Part shown: positions 5,265-7,654 of the stretch, piece after piece | Layout of the letters: each line of letters begins with the position of its first letter | Position numbering within the stretch: the stretch's first letter is position 1 | Assembly: GCA_045586105.1 (NCBI GenBank) | Contig: JAZMZS010000156.1 | Coordinates: 1-7,654, forward strand | DNA length: 7,654 nt | Source of the DNA: JAZMZS01 sp045586105 | Lineage (GTDB): Bacteria; Bacillota; Clostridia; Oscillospirales; CAG-272 | Direction of reading: 5' to 3' | Translations under genes and position numbers: made by a program | The notes under the pieces: model-generated | Told to the model about the DNA's origin: nothing | Database searches by the model: none | What the model saw: the letters and a program-made list of their open reading frames with translations, nothing else

Positions 5265-6665
5265 ATGGCACGTTTTTTAGACAAAGACTTTCTTTTGAGC
5301 ACCGATACGGCAAAAAAGCTGTATTTTGAGCACGCGGCAGGGATGCCGATCATCGACTACCACTGTCACGTAAGCCCCAAGGAGATATACGAGGACAAGC
5401 GCTTTGAGAACATCACCGAGCTCTGGCTTGCGGGTGACCACTACAAGTGGCGGCTGATGCGCTCAAACGGCGTAGACGAATATTACATCACGGGAGACGC
5501 GGATCCGTACGAGAAATTTCTGCACTTTGCCGCTCTCATGCCGAAGGCGATAGGAAATCCGATGTACCACTGGTGCCACCTTGAGCTGAAGAATTATTTC
5601 GGCTACGAGGGAGTGCTTTCTGCCGACACGGCAAAGCAGGTCTGGGAGCTGTGCAACAAGAAGCTCCGTGAGGATAGCATGAGCGTGCGCGGCATCATCA
5701 AGCAGAGCAACGTAGCATTTATCGGCACGACCGACGATCCCGTAGATTCTCTCGAGTATCACAGACTGCTCGCAAATGACACAGACTTTGACACCGTCGT
5801 CGCTCCCTCCTTCCGTCCCGACAAGGCGCTGAATATCGACAAAGCGGGATGGCGCGAGTATATAGGCACGCTCTCGGGCGTATGCGGATACGCTATAGAT
5901 TCCTTCGATGCGCTGAAGCGGGCGCTCACCGACAGGATCGAATATTTTGCATCCTGCGGATGCAAGGTCAGCGACCACGGGCTCGATTTCATGGTATACA
6001 GAGAGGCGGACAACGGCGAGCTTGACCTAACGATGAAAAAGGGGCTTGCGGGAGATGACGTATCCTCAGCCGAAGCCGAGGGCTTCAAGACTGCGCTTTT
6101 AGTTCACTGTGCAAAGGAATACGTACGCGCAGGCTTCGTCATGCAGATACATTATAACTGCCTGAGAAACCCGAATTCGTCAGCCTTTGCCACCCTCGGA
6201 CCCGACACAGGCTTCGACTGCATCGGTCCGAACGACGGCTGCAGAAGGCTTTCCATGCTTCTCGACCGTCTGTACAGAGAAAACAGCCTGCCCCGCACCG
6301 TCATCTACAGCCTTGACGCGTCCGACAACGCCTTTATCGATACGATAATCGGGGCGTTTCAGGGAACCGAGGTCCAAGGCAAGCTTCAGCACGGAAGCGC
6401 GTGGTGGTTCAACGACAACAAGCAGGGCATGCGCGATCAGATGATCAGCCTTGCTAATCTGTCTCTGCTCGGAAACTTTATCGGAATGCTCACCGATTCT
6501 CGAAGCTTTCTCAGCTATACGAGACACGAATACTTCCGCCGTATCCTTTGCGCTCTTATCGGCGAATGGGTAGAAAACGGCGAATATCCCGACGACGACG
6601 CGGCTCTCACCGAGCTTGTCGAGGGAATATGCTATTACAACGCAAAACGATATTTCTGTTTATAA
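5265..6665 (+). CDS. uxaC: Uronate (glucuronate/galacturonate) isomerase
   Basis: The complete 466-residue protein matches the usual UxaC length of about 470. UxaC converts D-glucuronate to D-fructuronate and D-galacturonate to D-tagaturonate in the cytoplasm, the first step of hexuronate catabolism. It belongs to the amidohydrolase superfamily. The first metal-site motif is DYHCHVSP (31-38, H33 and H35). Other family blocks are ENITELWLAGDHYKWRLMR (48-66), GTTDDPVDSLEYH (154-166), QIHYNCLRNPN (294-304), the tryptophan pair in GSAWWFNDNKQGM (377-389) and LTDSRSFLSYTRHEYFRR (409-426). ATG at 5265 has an AAAGGAG ribosome binding site seven bases upstream. It is the first gene of an operon: uxuA begins 18 nt after its stop. 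Its long structured leader and upstream palindrome suggest regulation by uronate availability, which is inferred. Confidence 0.97.
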   Translation: MARFLDKDFLLSTDTAKKLYFEHAAGMPIIDYHCHVSPKEIYEDKRFENITELWLAGDHYKWRLMRSNGVDEYYITGDADPYEKFLHFAALMPKAIGNPMYHWCHLELKNYFGYEGVLSADTAKQVWELCNKKLREDSMSVRGIIKQSNVAFIGTTDDPVDSLEYHRLLANDTDFDTVVAPSFRPDKALNIDKAGWREYIGTLSGVCGYAIDSFDALKRALTDRIEYFASCGCKVSDHGLDFMVYREADNGELDLTMKKGLAGDDVSSAEAEGFKTALLVHCAKEYVRAGFVMQIHYNCLRNPNSSAFATLGPDTGFDCIGPNDGCRRLSMLLDRLYRENSLPRTVIYSLDASDNAFIDTIIGAFQGTEVQGKLQHGSAWWFNDNKQGMRDQMISLANLSLLGNFIGMLTDSRSFLSYTRHEYFRRILCALIGEWVENGEYPDDDAALTELVEGICYYNAKRYFCL

Positions 6666-6683
6666 TGATCACGGAGGTAGCTT

Positions 6684-7654
6684 ATGCCAATGAAAATGAC
6701 CTTCAGATGGTACGGTGAAGGTAACGACCGTATCAAGCTGTCGGATATCAAGCAGATCCCCGGAGTTGACGGGATCGTATGGGCTCTTCACCACAAGATG
6801 CCGGGAGATATCTGGGAGGAGGATGAGATCGCCGAGGTAAAGCGTCAGCTCGACGAATACGGCTTCAATATGGACGTGGTAGAGTCGGTGAACGTGCACG
6901 ACGATATCAAGATCGGCCTGCCCACCCGCGACGCGTATATTGAAAACTACAAGACCACCATCCGCAACCTCTCAAAATTCGGCGTAAAGGTCATCTGCTA
7001 TAACTTCATGCCGATATTCGACTGGACGAGAAGCAACCTGTTCCACCCCGTAGGCGACGGCTCGACCGCTCTTTTCTACGAAAAGAACATGATACAGGAC
7101 GATTACAACGCGATGGCAAGGTACATTCTCGACTTTACCGAAAAATATAATATGTCCTTCCCCGGCTGGGAGCCCGAGAGAATGGCGAAGCTCGACGAGC
7201 TGTTCCGTGCTTACGAGGGAGTCGATCACGAAAAGCTCTGGGCGAACCTCAAATACTTCCTTGAGGCGATCATGCCCACCTGCCGCGAGTGCGACGTCAA
7301 AATGGCGATCCACATGGACGATCCGCCATGGGATATTTTCGGTCTTCCGAGACTTTTGACAAATGCAGAAAACATCGATCGTTTCTTATCCATGGTAGAC
7401 GACGAGTATAACTGCTTAACTCTTTGCTCCGGAAGCTTAAATGCTGATGAAAACAATGATGTTGCGTCTATTGTACGCAAACATTGTGACCGTATCGCAT
7501 TTGCGCACATCCGCAATGTAAAACATTTTGAAAATGGCGATTTCTCCGAAGCAAGCCATCGCGACTGCGACGGTGATACACGCATTCTTGATATTCTTAA
7601 GGCTTACCATGACTGTGGCTTTGACGGCTACATCAGACCCGACCATGGCAGACA
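6684..7654 (+). CDS. uxuA: Mannonate dehydratase, 3' end beyond the window
   Basis: The window holds 323 codons, and the reading frame is still open at its end. Gram-positive UxuA proteins are about 350-360 residues, so roughly the last tenth is missing. UxuA removes water from D-mannonate to give 2-keto-3-deoxy-D-gluconate. The start reads MPMKMTFRWYGEGNDRIKL, followed by the conserved IPGVDGIVWALH (25-36), MAIHMDDPPWDIFGLPR (207-223), LCSGSL (247-252), FAHIRNV (273-279) and IRPDHGR (317-323). H210, C248, H275 and D320 fit the His-Cys-His-Asp metal-ligand pattern known for the family. GGAGG lies six bases before the ATG, and the gene follows uxaC in the same operon. Fructuronate reductase (uxuB), needed between the two enzymes, is not in view and may lie downstream. 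Codon use changes sharply from about 7320 onward: leucine CTC/CTG disappears and histidine CAT replaces CAC. Confidence 0.95.
   Translation, partial: MPMKMTFRWYGEGNDRIKLSDIKQIPGVDGIVWALHHKMPGDIWEEDEIAEVKRQLDEYGFNMDVVESVNVHDDIKIGLPTRDAYIENYKTTIRNLSKFGVKVICYNFMPIFDWTRSNLFHPVGDGSTALFYEKNMIQDDYNAMARYILDFTEKYNMSFPGWEPERMAKLDELFRAYEGVDHEKLWANLKYFLEAIMPTCRECDVKMAIHMDDPPWDIFGLPRLLTNAENIDRFLSMVDDEYNCLTLCSGSLNADENNDVASIVRKHCDRIAFAHIRNVKHFENGDFSEASHRDCDGDTRILDILKAYHDCGFDGYIRPDHGR

Overview
The window looks like chromosomal DNA of an anaerobic, probably gut-dwelling Clostridia-type Firmicute (Oscillospirales or Christensenellales-like). This is an inference from strong AGGAGG-type ribosome binding sites, housekeeping promoters with near-consensus -35/-10 boxes and 17-bp spacers, and a hexuronate pathway typical of plant-polysaccharide and mucin degraders. 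The species cannot be named from sequence alone. No rRNA, tRNA, CRISPR array or complete mobile element was seen.

Left part, minus strand (10-1776). A Phd/YefM antitoxin gene with its own promoter is followed, with a translationally coupled overlap, by a Doc (Fic-fold) toxin gene. The toxin keeps its catalytic motif but loses family resemblance just after it, so its C-terminus appears replaced. Upstream of the pair lies a 348-residue lipoprotein with YD/RHS-like repeats, with its own promoter and a 15-bp perfect-stem terminator.

Middle, plus strand (1800-4960). A compact divergent promoter region with a 7-bp inverted repeat separates the lipoprotein from an M20D (AbgB/HipO-like) metallo-amidohydrolase. 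That gene ends at a UUCG-loop terminator. Next, with its own promoter and a 13-bp-stem terminator, is a PlsC-family acyltransferase fused to a zinc ribbon and an unassigned C-terminal domain.

Right part, plus strand (4960-7654). uxaC (uronate isomerase) and uxuA (mannonate dehydratase, cut by the window end) form an operon for glucuronate/galacturonate breakdown. UxaC turns glucuronate into fructuronate. A reductase not seen here would make mannonate, and UxuA dehydrates mannonate to 2-keto-3-deoxygluconate. A long uxaC leader of about 170 nt follows a near-consensus promoter and contains interleaved inverted repeats that could form a pseudoknot or alternative stems. A 12-bp palindrome sits upstream of that promoter.

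The observations most worth following are the structured uxaC leader, an abrupt codon-use switch inside uxuA near 7320-7340, the broken Doc toxin, and the acyltransferase/zinc-ribbon fusion. I did not find convincing evidence of a wholly new multi-gene system.
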